Notes under the pieces: model-generated
The model's database searches: none
What the model was told of the DNA's origin: nothing
What the model saw: only the letters and a program-made list of their open reading frames with translations
NCBI RefSeq assembly: GCF_001577365.1
Contig: NZ_CP014513.1
Span: 1,116,001-1,180,000 of the forward strand
Origin: Frondihabitans sp. PAMC 28766
GTDB lineage: Bacteria; Actinomycetota; Actinomycetes; Actinomycetales; Microbacteriaceae
Direction of reading: 5' to 3'
DNA: 64,000 bases
Position numbers and translations under genes: made by a program
In this document: positions 43,287 to 51,994 of the stretch, piece by piece
How the letters are laid out: every line of letters begins with the position of its first letter
Position numbering within the stretch: the first letter of the stretch is position 1

Positions 43287-43896
43287 AAGGTCCCCCGAGC
43301 GTGTCGATCATGGCAACTCAGCATTCATGCCGATGGATGTTGCTTACTCCGGTCGGAAAGTATGCGGCAGGTCTTCCCTCTGGCACAACACGCCAGCATC
43401 TTTGACATCTGCCATTTCGGCGGCTCAGAAGTAAGCGGTGTCAGATTCATCGCAGTCCCCTGCTCACAGTTGCGTGGGCCGTATGAGGTTCCCGCGGGGA
43501 CACTGGACCCGCCCCACAAGCACCCTGATTGCCTCCTGCGGCGACGCGTCCTCGTGATTGGAACGAAGGCGGCCTCTCAGGGGCGGTAGTCGTCGCGCTC
43601 GGCAAACTGCGGATCTTTATCGGCGGTGGGCGGGAGAACCCTGGTTCCGGCGGCAGCCGAAGCGCCCGCAAGATGAGCGAGGGTCGACACAATGACACCC
43701 GCGCCGTGCTTGACGACAGCTAGCGATTTCATCAGAGTCCCGATCGCGTCGAAGTACGCAGTGACGTGACTGCTACGCCCGTCTGCGCATGTGGATGAAG
43801 TCCCCTGGCGGACGTCTCATCAGCCCGAGGGGTGGAGGCGCGTTTTCGGATGCGGTCCTCCGCAGGCTGCTCGGTGACCCGTTCGGATCTGCAGAC
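43287..43896. other. Gene-free stretch with dispersed-repeat fragments
   Basis: No credible gene in about 610 bases; open frames here are short and lack start signals. A GAGGTTCCCGCGG phrase near 43484 resembles phrases in other gaps of the accessory region. Confidence 0.45.
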
Positions 43897-45066
43897 TCAT
43901 GGTGTCCGGAGGGGCCGGAAGAATTTCCGGATCTCTTTGGCGAGGAGTTGTGGTTCTTCCCAGGCAGCGAAGTGACCGCCCCTCGGCATGACCGTGTACT
44001 GGCGGAGGTCGAAGACGCGCTCGAGCCATTCCCGCGGCGGGACGGGGTCGGCGGGGAATGCGGCGAAGCCGAACGGAGGCGTGACGCGTTGGCCGGGGGC
44101 GAATCGGTTCGGGGCCAGCGCGTTCTCCCGGTAGAACCTCATCGAGGAGGCGATCGTGCTGGTGAACCAGTACAGCGACAGGTTGGTCAGGATCTCGTCG
44201 AGGGTGAACACGCTCTCGATGTCGCCGTGGGAGTCGCTCCAGCCGCGCATCTTCTCGACGATCCAGCCGGCCAGCCCTACGGGTGAGTCGGTAAGTGCGT
44301 AGGCGGGGGTCTGCGGTTTCGTGGATTGGAGTCGGTGGTATCCGCCTTCGGCTTCGAACCAGCCCCGCAGCCCGGTCAGGAAGGTGGCTTCGGCGTCGGA
44401 GAGCGGCGGGAGGCCGTCGCCGAGGGGTGGCTGGTAGAAGCCCGGCAGGAAGTTGATGTGAAGACCGGTGACGACCTCCGGGGAGTCGAGTGCCAACCAC
44501 ATGCCGACGGCGGCCCCCCAGTCGCCGGATTGGACGCCGAATCGGTCATAGCCGAGTTGAGTCATGAGGCTCGCCCATCCCTGTGCGGCCTGTCGCGGAC
44601 CGGTGCCGGGTGTCGTGGGGCGCCCGGAGAATCCATAGCCCGGTAGGGAAGGGGCGACGACGTCGAAAGCGTCGGACGCGTCGCCCCCATGAGCTGCGGG
44701 GTCGCTCAGCAGCGGGATGAGGCGGCGCAGGTCGAACCCGGTCTGTGGCCAGCCGTGGCCGAGAACCAATGGAAGGGGGCGAGGTCCGGTGCCGCGTTGA
44801 TGGATGAAGTGCACGGTGCCGCCGTCCAGCTCGGCCGTGAACTGAGGCAGCTCGTTCAGTGACTCCTCCTGCTGTCGCCAGTTGAAGCCGGATCTCCACT
44901 GCTCGACGAGACGGTGCAAGAACCTTTCGTCACTCCCGTCCACCCAGTCGCCCACCGGAGATGGATCGGGCCACCGCGTGCGGTTCAGCCGATCGAGCAG
45001 GTCCTGCATGTCTTCGGTCGACACGGCGATTCGAAACGGGGTGATCGTCATAACCAGTCCACTCAT
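43897..45066 (-). CDS. Epoxide hydrolase (EHN plus alpha/beta hydrolase)
   Basis: 389 residues. An N-terminal EHN domain (PFRIAVSTEDMQDLLDRLNRTRWP, then WRQQEESLN) is followed by an alpha/beta hydrolase: oxyanion motif HGWP (104-107), nucleophile in QSGDWGAA (Asp182), and catalytic His in PRGGHFAAWEEP (His365). It should open epoxides to diols, perhaps for detoxification. It is transcribed away from an IclR regulator, with a perfect dyad just before its start. Confidence 0.93.
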   Translation of the reverse strand: MSGLVMTITPFRIAVSTEDMQDLLDRLNRTRWPDPSPVGDWVDGSDERFLHRLVEQWRSGFNWRQQEESLNELPQFTAELDGGTVHFIHQRGTGPRPLPLVLGHGWPQTGFDLRRLIPLLSDPAAHGGDASDAFDVVAPSLPGYGFSGRPTTPGTGPRQAAQGWASLMTQLGYDRFGVQSGDWGAAVGMWLALDSPEVVTGLHINFLPGFYQPPLGDGLPPLSDAEATFLTGLRGWFEAEGGYHRLQSTKPQTPAYALTDSPVGLAGWIVEKMRGWSDSHGDIESVFTLDEILTNLSLYWFTSTIASSMRFYRENALAPNRFAPGQRVTPPFGFAAFPADPVPPREWLERVFDLRQYTVMPRGGHFAAWEEPQLLAKEIRKFFRPLRTP

Positions 45067-45070
45067 GAAG

Positions 45071-45089
45071 CATCTCGTATTGCGAGATG
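45071..45089. promoter_or_regulatory. Dyad operator between epoxide hydrolase and IclR regulator
   Basis: CATCTCG and CGAGATG flank TATTG: a perfect 7-bp dyad, 4 bp upstream of the epoxide hydrolase start codon. It is the likely binding site of the divergent IclR-type regulator. Confidence 0.65.
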
Positions 45090-45165
45090 GTTATTCGTAC
45101 AGTGAACAGGCTAGGTTGATGGCCAATGGATGTAAAGGTGTCGTGATTGCGACGACGGGATTGAC

Positions 45166-45942
45166 GTGACTGACATGACAGAGGCCGACGAGCGGTCGGT
45201 GGGTACGCACATCGCTGTGCTCGAGAAAGCCGTCCGCGTTCTCGACGCGCTCCTCGATGCTCCTTCGGGGTTCACGCCGTCGGAGGCTGCCGAGGCGACG
45301 GGCATCAATCGGAGTACGACGTTCCGTCTTCTGGCGTCACTCGACCAGGCGGGACTGGTGGCGCGAGATCAGGGTGGCCGCTACCGGCTGGGTATGAAGA
45401 TGCTCCGCTACGGCGCGGCCGTGAGGCTCAACCTGGACATCATCCGTGTCGCAGAACCGGTGCTGGCCGCGCTTCGGGACGAGACCGGGATGACGACTCT
45501 CCTCGCGACACGGGAAGCCTCGCTAGCACGCTGCCTCCTTCGCCTGCCGGGCAGGGAGGTGGACGTGCTGACCTGGACCTCTGGAGAAGCTGTTCGTCTG
45601 GATGGCGCCGCCGCGGGGCGCGCTCTGCTCGGCCGCCTGGAGATTGCGGTTTTCGACCGTCACCTCGCGGAGACCCTGCGGGACGAGACGGCGCAGCAGG
45701 ATGCCCTTCGGATCGACATCGACTCAATCCGCCAGAGAGGGTGGGCATTGGACGCGTCGGGCCTTCCGCTGGGCATCAACTCCGTGGGTGTCGCGCTGAC
45801 CGACGACGACGGTTTTCTCTGGGCGATCTCGGTGTCAGGGCTCGACCATCACTTCGCAACCCCTGAACTCGAGCGCACGGTCGCACTCGTGACCGAGGCT
45901 GCGGGCGCAATCGAGCGTCGCCTGCGCTTCGCCGCCCCCTGA
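45166..45942 (+). CDS. IclR-family transcriptional regulator
   Basis: 258 residues: an N-terminal winged helix (SGFTPSEAAEATGINRSTTFRLLASLDQAGLV) and a C-terminal IclR effector domain (AAAGRALLGRL, LPLGINSVGVALTDDDG). Divergent from the epoxide hydrolase, which it probably controls through the dyad at 45071-45089. GTG 45166 or the ATG nine bases later are both possible starts. Confidence 0.92.
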   Translation: MTDMTEADERSVGTHIAVLEKAVRVLDALLDAPSGFTPSEAAEATGINRSTTFRLLASLDQAGLVARDQGGRYRLGMKMLRYGAAVRLNLDIIRVAEPVLAALRDETGMTTLLATREASLARCLLRLPGREVDVLTWTSGEAVRLDGAAAGRALLGRLEIAVFDRHLAETLRDETAQQDALRIDIDSIRQRGWALDASGLPLGINSVGVALTDDDGFLWAISVSGLDHHFATPELERTVALVTEAAGAIERRLRFAAP

Positions 45943-46001
45943 GACCCGCGGTCGCTGCCGACCGTGGTCGCTCCGTCGCGCCGTTGCCGCCTCGCGCCGC
46001 C

Positions 46002-46928
46002 TCACACGGTGAGCACGAGCTTGCCCTGCACGTGGCCGGCTTCGAGCAGTCGATGGGCGTCGGCGATGCGGTCGAATGGAAAGGTCTCGTGAACGTGAAC
46101 TAGGAGCTGCCCTTTCTCGACGAGATCGACGAGCTGTCGCAGGGCGTCGGGATCCGGGTCGACCGCGATGCCACTGAAACGCATGCCTGCGGCTTCGAAG
46201 CGGGCGGCGAGCTCGAGATCCTCGTCGGCGACCATCGTCACGAGGTGCCCTCCCGGCCGCAGCACCGCGAGCGAGCGTTCGACGGTGTCGCCGCCGAGCG
46301 TGTCGAGCACGACGTCGACGTCGTGGACTCTCTCCGCGAAGTCGTCCGTGGTGTAGTCGATTACCTCGTGGGCTCCGAGCGACTCGACGAACTCGCGCTT
46401 GCTGGCGCTGGCGGTCGTGATGACATGAGCGCCGCGTGCTCTGGCGATCTGGATCGCGACATGGCCGACGCCGCCGCCGCCCGCGTGCACGAGCACGCGG
46501 TCTCCTGCGGTGACACGGCCGATGTCGACGAGCCCCTGCCACGCCGTCAGCCCCACGATCGGCAGCGCCGCCGCCTCGACGTGCGACAGCGATGCCGGCT
46601 TCCGCACGAGTTGCGCCGCCGGCACGGCCACGTATTCGGCGTAGGCGTTGGCGGCCCGGGGGAACAGAGGCATGCCGAAGACCTCGTCACCCGGCGCGAA
46701 GCGCCACGACGCCGTCTGCTCGACGACACCGCTGACATCCCAGCCCAGGATGAAGGGCGGCGCGCCGAGCAGAGGGAACTCGCCTTCGCGAAGGCGCGGC
46801 TCGAGCGGGTTCAGGCCGATGGCCTCGACGCGGACGAGGGCCTCCGTGGGGAGAGGGTGAGGCGTCGGGCGCTCTTCGATGGTGAGGACCTCGGGGCCGC
46901 CGAGCGTGTGCTGGGTGATGATTCGCAT
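46002..46928 (-). CDS. NADP-dependent quinone oxidoreductase-like enzyme (MDR family)
   Basis: 308 residues: a GroES-like N-terminal domain (TEALVRVEAIGLNPLEPRLREG) and a Rossmann domain with GDRVLVHAGGGGVGHVAIQIAR. The zinc ligands of alcohol dehydrogenases are absent, as in zeta-crystallin-type quinone reductases. Divergent from an HxlR regulator that carries a cysteine suited to redox sensing. Confidence 0.9.
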   Translation of the reverse strand: MRIITQHTLGGPEVLTIEERPTPHPLPTEALVRVEAIGLNPLEPRLREGEFPLLGAPPFILGWDVSGVVEQTASWRFAPGDEVFGMPLFPRAANAYAEYVAVPAAQLVRKPASLSHVEAAALPIVGLTAWQGLVDIGRVTAGDRVLVHAGGGGVGHVAIQIARARGAHVITTASASKREFVESLGAHEVIDYTTDDFAERVHDVDVVLDTLGGDTVERSLAVLRPGGHLVTMVADEDLELAARFEAAGMRFSGIAVDPDPDALRQLVDLVEKGQLLVHVHETFPFDRIADAHRLLEAGHVQGKLVLTV

Positions 46929-46932
46929 GCCT

Positions 46933-46971
46933 CCACGGTAGGTTTCCGACAGGAACCCGGAGGTACCGTGG
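46933..46971. promoter_or_regulatory. Long dyad between quinone oxidoreductase and HxlR regulator
   Basis: Outer arms CCACGGTA (46933-46940) and TACCGTGG (46964-46971) are exact reverse complements. An inner pair, GGTTTCC and GGAACCC, adds partial symmetry. It fills the 47-bp divergent gap and is the likely operator. Confidence 0.6.
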
Positions 46972-46975
46972 GAAC

Positions 46976-47335
46976 ATGAGCGGATTCGCCCCCGATGATG
47001 GATTTCTCGCCGACTGCCCGGCTCGTCTGACCGTTGAGCTTCTCGCCGACAAGTGGGCGGCCGTCGTGCTTTACGGCCTCAGCAGGGGCCCGATCCGGCA
47101 CGGCGAACTGATCGACGTGATCGGCGGGATCTCGCGCAAGATGCTCACGCAGACGCTGCGCCGTCTCGAGTCGCACGGGCTCGTGAGCCGTCAGGCGTAC
47201 GCCGAAGTCCCGCCCCGAGTCGAGTACGAGCTCACTCCGCTCGGCGCGACCCTCATCGATCCGATCCACACGCTGACCGAGTGGGCGAAGGAGAACGCCG
47301 ACGCCGTCGTCGATGCGGAGACCGTCACAGGATGA
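46976..47335 (+). CDS. HxlR-family transcriptional regulator, possible thiol sensor
   Basis: 119 residues with the HxlR winged helix (LTVELLADKWAAVVLYGL, GISRKMLTQTLRRLESHGLV). A cysteine at position 14 (LADCPARL) is at the place used for thiol-based sensing in HypR/QorR-type regulators. Divergent to a quinone oxidoreductase, the same pairing as qorR-qorA. The 3' end overlaps the next convergent gene by 11 bases. Confidence 0.92.
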   Translation: MSGFAPDDGFLADCPARLTVELLADKWAAVVLYGLSRGPIRHGELIDVIGGISRKMLTQTLRRLESHGLVSRQAYAEVPPRVEYELTPLGATLIDPIHTLTEWAKENADAVVDAETVTG

Positions 47336-48206
47336 TGACGCGACGCCCTCGCGCGTGACCGGCTTGGCTGTCCGCCTGTGCGGCCGCGGCGTCTGTCAGT
47401 GAGTACGTCGCGTCGACGGGGATGGTCAGGAGCCCTCTCTCGATGAGATCCGTCGCCTCGGCGAGAGCAGCGAACATGTCTCCGCCGACGCCCAGGAAGC
47501 GGACGCCCTGCGCCGGAGCCGACAGATCGGCGATGGTCACGACGCGCTTCGGGTCGCCGGTCAGCTCGACGAGTTCCGCGATGACGCCGCTACCGGACAC
47601 ATCCACGGCGGCATCGACATTCCCGAGGTTCCGCACCCGGTCGACCCACCCCTGGTCATAGGTGGTCGGGGCGGCGCCCAGATCGCTGAGGTACTGCTGG
47701 TTGGCTGCCGAGGCGGTGCCGATGACGACGATGCCTCGCGAGCGGGCGATCTGAACGGCCGCAGAACCGACGCCGCCGGCCGCCCCGCTGATCAGAAGCG
47801 TCTCGCCCGGCTGTACTCCGACTTCGCGAATCACCCGGAGGGCGGTCTCGGCGACGGACGGGTACCCCGCTGCCTCCTCGAACGTCAATGCGCCGGGTAT
47901 CTCCGCCCAGGAGGCGAGGATGGCATGATCCGCGTACGTGTCCGCACCTCGACCGAAAACCCGATCACCGAGGTCGAGCCCCTCGATCCCGTCGCCGATC
48001 CCTGCCGCATCCTGACCGATGCCGGAGGGAAGCGAGAGCGGATGCGCCTGCAGCCGCTGCCCCTCCCGGATCCGCCAGTCGACGGGATTGACACCCGCCG
48101 CTCTCACTGCGATGCGGATCTGGCCGGGACCCGCATGGGGTTCTTCCGCCTCGATCACGCGCAGGACTTCCGGACCACCGAATTCGGCGAAGCTCACTTT
48201 TCTCAT
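47325..48206 (-). CDS. NADP-dependent oxidoreductase (MDR family)
   Basis: 293 residues, GroES-like N-terminus (VRAAGVNPVDWRIREG) and a nucleotide-binding domain (GETLLISGAAGGVGSAAVQIAR). Related to but clearly distinct from the enzyme at 46002. It is divergent from a TetR regulator, with three operator copies in the gap. Confidence 0.9.
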   Translation of the reverse strand: MRKVSFAEFGGPEVLRVIEAEEPHAGPGQIRIAVRAAGVNPVDWRIREGQRLQAHPLSLPSGIGQDAAGIGDGIEGLDLGDRVFGRGADTYADHAILASWAEIPGALTFEEAAGYPSVAETALRVIREVGVQPGETLLISGAAGGVGSAAVQIARSRGIVVIGTASAANQQYLSDLGAAPTTYDQGWVDRVRNLGNVDAAVDVSGSGVIAELVELTGDPKRVVTIADLSAPAQGVRFLGVGGDMFAALAEATDLIERGLLTIPVDATYSLTDAAAAQADSQAGHARGRRVIIL

Positions 48207-48221
48207 GTCTGCACGCTAGCA

Positions 48222-48266
48222 CTAACGGTTAGCATTATGTGACCGTCAGTGTTTACTAACGGTCAG
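48222..48266. promoter_or_regulatory. Three copies of a CTAACGGTTAG-type operator
   Basis: CTAACGGTTAG at 48222-48232 is a perfect dyad. CTAACGGTCAG lies at 48256-48266, and CTGACGGTCAC on the other strand at 48239-48249. Spacing is 17 bp between neighbouring copies. They fill the divergent gap and are the likely sites of the TetR regulator. Confidence 0.7.
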
Positions 48267-48286
48267 CATGTGGATAGGCTTCACGG

Positions 48287-48886
48287 GTGATCAGGGAGCC
48301 TGCGATCGAGAAGGCCGGTCCGTCGGGGCGCCGTGAGCGGAAGAAGGCCGAGACCCGCGGCAGGATCGCCGACTCAGCACGCCGGCTGTTCCTCGAGCAG
48401 GGATACGACGCGGTGGGAATCCGCGACATTGCGGAAGATGCCGACGTCGCCGTGACCACGCTTTTCTCCCACTTCCCGTCCAAGGAAGCCCTCGTCTTCG
48501 AACTGGACGGCGTCTTCGAGCAGCGCTTCGTCGAAGCCGTCACCGAACGAGGCGCCGAGGAGTCCGTGCTGGAGGCGTTGCGGGGCGAGGTCGAGGCCAT
48601 GATCCGGCACTGCGGATCCGAATCGTCTCGCCCTCTCTGGGTCATGATCGACCACTCGCCCGACCTCCGCGCCTACGAGGAGTCGATGCTCACCCGCCAC
48701 GCCGAGTCGCTCGCGGCCGCCATGACAGCCGACCCCACTCTCGGAGGGACCCACGACACCAACCAGGCACTTGCCCGGTTCATCGTCACCACGTACTCCC
48801 TGGCACGTGCCTCCGACACGCCGTTCGCCACCCTCGACAGCATCTTCCCGATGGTCGAAGCGGCCTGGGAAACTGCGCACCGCTGA
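48287..48886 (+). CDS. TetR-family transcriptional regulator
   Basis: 199 residues: a basic start, then the TetR helix-turn-helix (RIADSARRLFLEQGYDAVGI, ADVAVTTLFSHFPSKEALVF). The ligand domain is not diagnostic. GTG start. It probably represses itself and the divergent oxidoreductase. Confidence 0.92.
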   Translation: MIREPAIEKAGPSGRRERKKAETRGRIADSARRLFLEQGYDAVGIRDIAEDADVAVTTLFSHFPSKEALVFELDGVFEQRFVEAVTERGAEESVLEALRGEVEAMIRHCGSESSRPLWVMIDHSPDLRAYEESMLTRHAESLAAAMTADPTLGGTHDTNQALARFIVTTYSLARASDTPFATLDSIFPMVEAAWETAHR

Positions 48887-48889
48887 GAT

Positions 48890-49357
48890 CTAGTTGTCGC
48901 CGAACTGGACCTCGCCCAAGGTCACCGAGGCATCCCTCGGAGTCATCGCTTCGATCGCAATCAAGGGGTTCCAATAATCTCTGAAGTGGACGATGAGCCC
49001 ATCGGCATTGGTCTGCACTATCGAGACGCTGGTTTGCGGGTACGCCTTCCCGGTTGCCCGGACCGTTCCTTCGGCCCGGTAATCAACGACTGCCTCGAAA
49101 GGGCTTGCGGTGGCATGGAAGGTGAGTTCGACAAAACGCACATCGAAGGTTTTCGGAAAGTGGGCGACATGCGCTGAGAGCGCGTTCCGACCCGAGATGA
49201 CCTTCGGAACCCCCACGGGGGCGAAGGGAAATTCGAACACCGCATCCTCCGCGAACAAGCCAGCAACCTGCGCCGTCATCGATTCGTCGACGACGTAGTT
49301 GAGATACTCGGCGACAGCTCGTTCCGCCACCGATTCACCCGAAGTCACCTGAATCAT
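48890..49357 (-). CDS. SnoaL-like (NTF2-fold) protein
   Basis: 155 residues with the SnoaL/NTF2 pattern: YLNYVVDESMTAQVAGLFAEDAVFEFPFAP, then GRNALSAHV and IVHFRDYWNPL. Such proteins are small isomerases, hydrolases or ligand binders. Divergent from a MarR regulator across a perfect dyad; converges on the TetR gene, whose stop is 3 bases away. Confidence 0.85.
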   Translation of the reverse strand: MIQVTSGESVAERAVAEYLNYVVDESMTAQVAGLFAEDAVFEFPFAPVGVPKVISGRNALSAHVAHFPKTFDVRFVELTFHATASPFEAVVDYRAEGTVRATGKAYPQTSVSIVQTNADGLIVHFRDYWNPLIAIEAMTPRDASVTLGEVQFGDN

Positions 49358-49384
49358 TTCGCACCCTATTCATTGGTAAAAAAG

Positions 49385-49405
49385 ACTGTAGGTATTTCCT
49401 ACAGT
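49385..49405. promoter_or_regulatory. MarR-type operator
   Basis: ACTGTAGG and CCTACAGT flank TATTT, a perfect 8-bp dyad in the 70-bp gap between the SnoaL-like gene and the MarR gene. Such a dyad is the normal size for a MarR dimer. Confidence 0.7.
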
Positions 49406-49427
49406 TGATTGAGCGTAGCATTCTCGT

Positions 49428-49907
49428 GTGGGTGATACGCAAGGCGACAACGAAGATCTCCGACCGGATTTGCTGCTGCGGTGGCCGAGCTTCGCGATGG
49501 GGCGTCTACACGATCGCGTCCTGTCCGACATAGCCCTCCGCCTCAAAGACCTTGGGCTGACGCTGAGAGATCACAGCGTTCTGAACGCCATCGCCCTGAC
49601 AGGCGCCCCCTCCCAGCAAGACATCGCCACCGACCTCGGTATCGACCGAAGCGATCTTGTCCGCGTCTTGGACAGGCTTGAAGAAAGCGATGTCATTCGA
49701 CGCCGTCGGTCGGACGTGGACCGTCGCCGCCACGAGCTCACGCTCACAACCGAGGGCAAAGCTCTTCTCGACAAAGCTAATGACGCCGCCGACGGGGCAA
49801 CCGCAGGCCGCCTCGCCTCCCTCACCACCGCGGAGCAGGGCGAGCTGCACCACCTTCTCCTCAAAGCATTGGGCGTCACGAGTAGGCCTTGTGGCCCCCA
49901 CGCCTGA
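49428..49907 (+). CDS. MarR-family transcriptional regulator
   Basis: 159 residues with the MarR winged helix: PSQQDIATDLGIDRSDLVRVLDRLEE and the wing SDVDRRRHELTLTTEG. GTG start. It probably controls the divergent SnoaL-like gene. Confidence 0.92.
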   Translation: MGDTQGDNEDLRPDLLLRWPSFAMGRLHDRVLSDIALRLKDLGLTLRDHSVLNAIALTGAPSQQDIATDLGIDRSDLVRVLDRLEESDVIRRRRSDVDRRRHELTLTTEGKALLDKANDAADGATAGRLASLTTAEQGELHHLLLKALGVTSRPCGPHA

Positions 49908-50368
49908 GTCGCCCCTAGCAGTCACCTAGCCCGGGAGCGTTTGCTGACCACTGGGCTCCACGCGGTGACGACCCCCGCCAGCAGGTCTGACAAACGGGTG
50001 CCATGAGCCCGGCAAATTCCTCCAAGGGATTACATTGATGCCGCCGCCGGGACACGGGCGCCGAAGATAGCCCAGACTCTTTTCACCAATGACGCCTGGA
50101 GCCGCGCGCTCCAAAGCCCTTATGAGGCACTCGTGCCCTGCGAACACCTCGTCTCGAAGCAGGAGACCCCGAATACCGGGCTGGAAAACGGCGGGCAGGC
50201 TTCCTGCTCCTCGAGACTGGCGATGCATCCGACCGACCGAAGGCTGACGTCGTCTACGTCTCGACCCAGAAACGCTGACTAGGAATCTAAGGCTCCCAAG
50301 GTTCACCGAGGACGAGCCGTAGATCGACGTCAGCCGCAATCTCCTGCCGCGGGTGTTTCCATTCCCGC
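49908..50368. other. Gene-free stretch, possible coding remnants
   Basis: About 460 bases without a supported gene. Open frames on both strands lack start context. The phrase CCCCTAGCAGTCAC near 49912 resembles CCCCTAGAAGTCAC near 52015, suggesting short duplications around the MFS gene. Confidence 0.4.
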
Positions 50369-50405
50369 TATCTCGAGATATGGTTACAGAACGAAACCGT
50401 TTCGT
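50369..50405. promoter_or_regulatory. Two palindromes upstream of the MFS transporter
   Basis: TATCTCGAGATA (50369-50380) is a perfect 12-bp palindrome. ACGAAAC-C-GTTTCGT (50391-50405) is a perfect 15-bp dyad. The second has the GAAAC/GTTTC form common for TetR operators of drug-efflux genes and lies 19 bp before the transporter start. Confidence 0.65.
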
Positions 50406-50424
50406 AACGATTGGATGGAATGAC

Positions 50425-51984
50425 ATGGAGATGACAAGCGGACGCCGCAGAGGCGTGCTCGCCGCGATGGTCGTAGCCGTATCGGTAGTGCTGCTCGGCA
50501 GCACGATCCTGAACGTGGCACTGCCCGACATGAGCCGCGCCCTGGACCTCACGAACGAGGGGCAGCAGTGGGTTCTCAACGCCTACACGCTGACGTTCGC
50601 AGGATTCCTCCTGATCGCCGGAACCCTCGGCGACCGTTTCGGCCTCCGCCGAACCCTGCTGGTCGGCCTGGGCGGATTCGTCATCGCGTCCGCTCTCGCT
50701 TCGCTTCCCACCGACGTCGGCTTCGTCATCGCGATGCGAGCCCTCATGGGAGTCTTCGCTGCGGCGATCCTGCCCACCACTCTCGCGATTATCCTGCGGG
50801 TGTATCCGCCCCGCCAGCGTGCCGGCGCGATCGTCGTCTGGGCCGCGGCATCCGGCCTCTCGATCTCGATCGGCCCGTTGGCGGGAGGGCTTCTGCTCAG
50901 CGCCGGCCTGTGGTGGGGTTCCGTGCTGGTGCTCGTCGCCCTGGTCGGCCTCATCGCGTTCGGAATGTCGGTCGGCTTCGTGCCGCGACTTCCGACATCC
51001 GGCACGGGCGAGCTCCGCTTCCTCCCGGTCGTCATGTCGGTCGGCGGCATCGGGCTGCTCGTCCTGGGAGTCCTCGATGGCGGCCAGAGCGGCGACTGGG
51101 TGGCCGTGACGACGCTGGCGCCGATGCTCGTCGGGCTCGCCCTCCTCGCCCTTCTGGTCGTCACGGAAGGACGCCGAAGCGATGCGCTGGCCGACGTCGG
51201 ACTCTTCCGCCGGGCCGACTTCGCGATCTCGGTCCTCGCGCTCAGCGTCGGCTCCCTCGTCCTTTTCGGCGCGATGTACTTCCTGACCTTCTACCTGCAG
51301 GTCGCCCGCAGCTACACGCCCTTCCAGACCGGGCTCCTGTTCGTTCCAATGTCTCTGGGCCTCCTTGCCGGCGCCCCGCTGTCGCGGAAGCTCTCGGACC
51401 GATTCGGAGCACGCTCGACCGTGGCCATGGGCATGTTCCTCATCACGATCGCCCTGGCCGCGATGAGTCTCTACACCATCCACACGGCGGTCATCCTGAT
51501 CCTTGCCGTTTTCCTCGTCCTCGCCCTCGGTTTCGGCCTCGTCCTCAGCCCCGGAACGACGACGGCGATGGCAGCCGTCCCGGCCGACCGCGTGGGCGCA
51601 GGATCCGCCCTCGTCAACACTGCTCGTCAGATCTCGAGCGCCCTCGGAACGGCCGTTCTCGGCTCCATCATGTGGTCGATCTACGGTGCCCGGGTCGCAT
51701 CGAGCATCGCTTCCCTTCCCGACGCGAGCCGCTCCGTAGCGCGCCAGTCGCTGTCGGCGACCCTCTCCCTTGCTCGTGGTCACAGCCAGGTTGCGGCCGC
51801 ACAGGACGCGTTCATGCAGGCCCTCCACGTCACGGCCCTGGTCGCCGCCGGCGCCGCACTGCTGTGTGCAATCGCCGTCGCCGTCAGTGCCGCCAGATCG
51901 GGTTGGCCTGCCTCGACCGGCACCGAGCCGGACGCCTTTCAGAACGAGTCGCTGGCGCCAGGGCTCGAACCGGTCGCGAACTAG
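50425..51984 (+). CDS. MFS drug-efflux transporter (DHA2, EmrB/QacA type)
   Basis: About 519 residues with roughly 14 transmembrane helices. Conserved DHA2 motifs: STILNVALPDM in helix 1, GTLGDRFGLRRTLL (motif A), and GLSISIGPLAGGLLL (motif C). Likely exports hydrophobic drugs or cations by proton antiport. The frame opens at 50353, but that overlaps the operator; ATG 50425 with GGATGG upstream is preferred. A TetR gene follows after 10 bases. Confidence 0.92.
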   Translation: MEMTSGRRRGVLAAMVVAVSVVLLGSTILNVALPDMSRALDLTNEGQQWVLNAYTLTFAGFLLIAGTLGDRFGLRRTLLVGLGGFVIASALASLPTDVGFVIAMRALMGVFAAAILPTTLAIILRVYPPRQRAGAIVVWAAASGLSISIGPLAGGLLLSAGLWWGSVLVLVALVGLIAFGMSVGFVPRLPTSGTGELRFLPVVMSVGGIGLLVLGVLDGGQSGDWVAVTTLAPMLVGLALLALLVVTEGRRSDALADVGLFRRADFAISVLALSVGSLVLFGAMYFLTFYLQVARSYTPFQTGLLFVPMSLGLLAGAPLSRKLSDRFGARSTVAMGMFLITIALAAMSLYTIHTAVILILAVFLVLALGFGLVLSPGTTTAMAAVPADRVGAGSALVNTARQISSALGTAVLGSIMWSIYGARVASSIASLPDASRSVARQSLSATLSLARGHSQVAAAQDAFMQALHVTALVAAGAALLCAIAVAVSAARSGWPASTGTEPDAFQNESLAPGLEPVAN

Positions 51985-51994
51985 GCTGTCTCGC

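Noticed and set aside
49926..50579. 217-codon leftward frame before the MFS gene
   Set aside because: It crosses the operator and the 5' end of the transporter gene and shows no family pattern.
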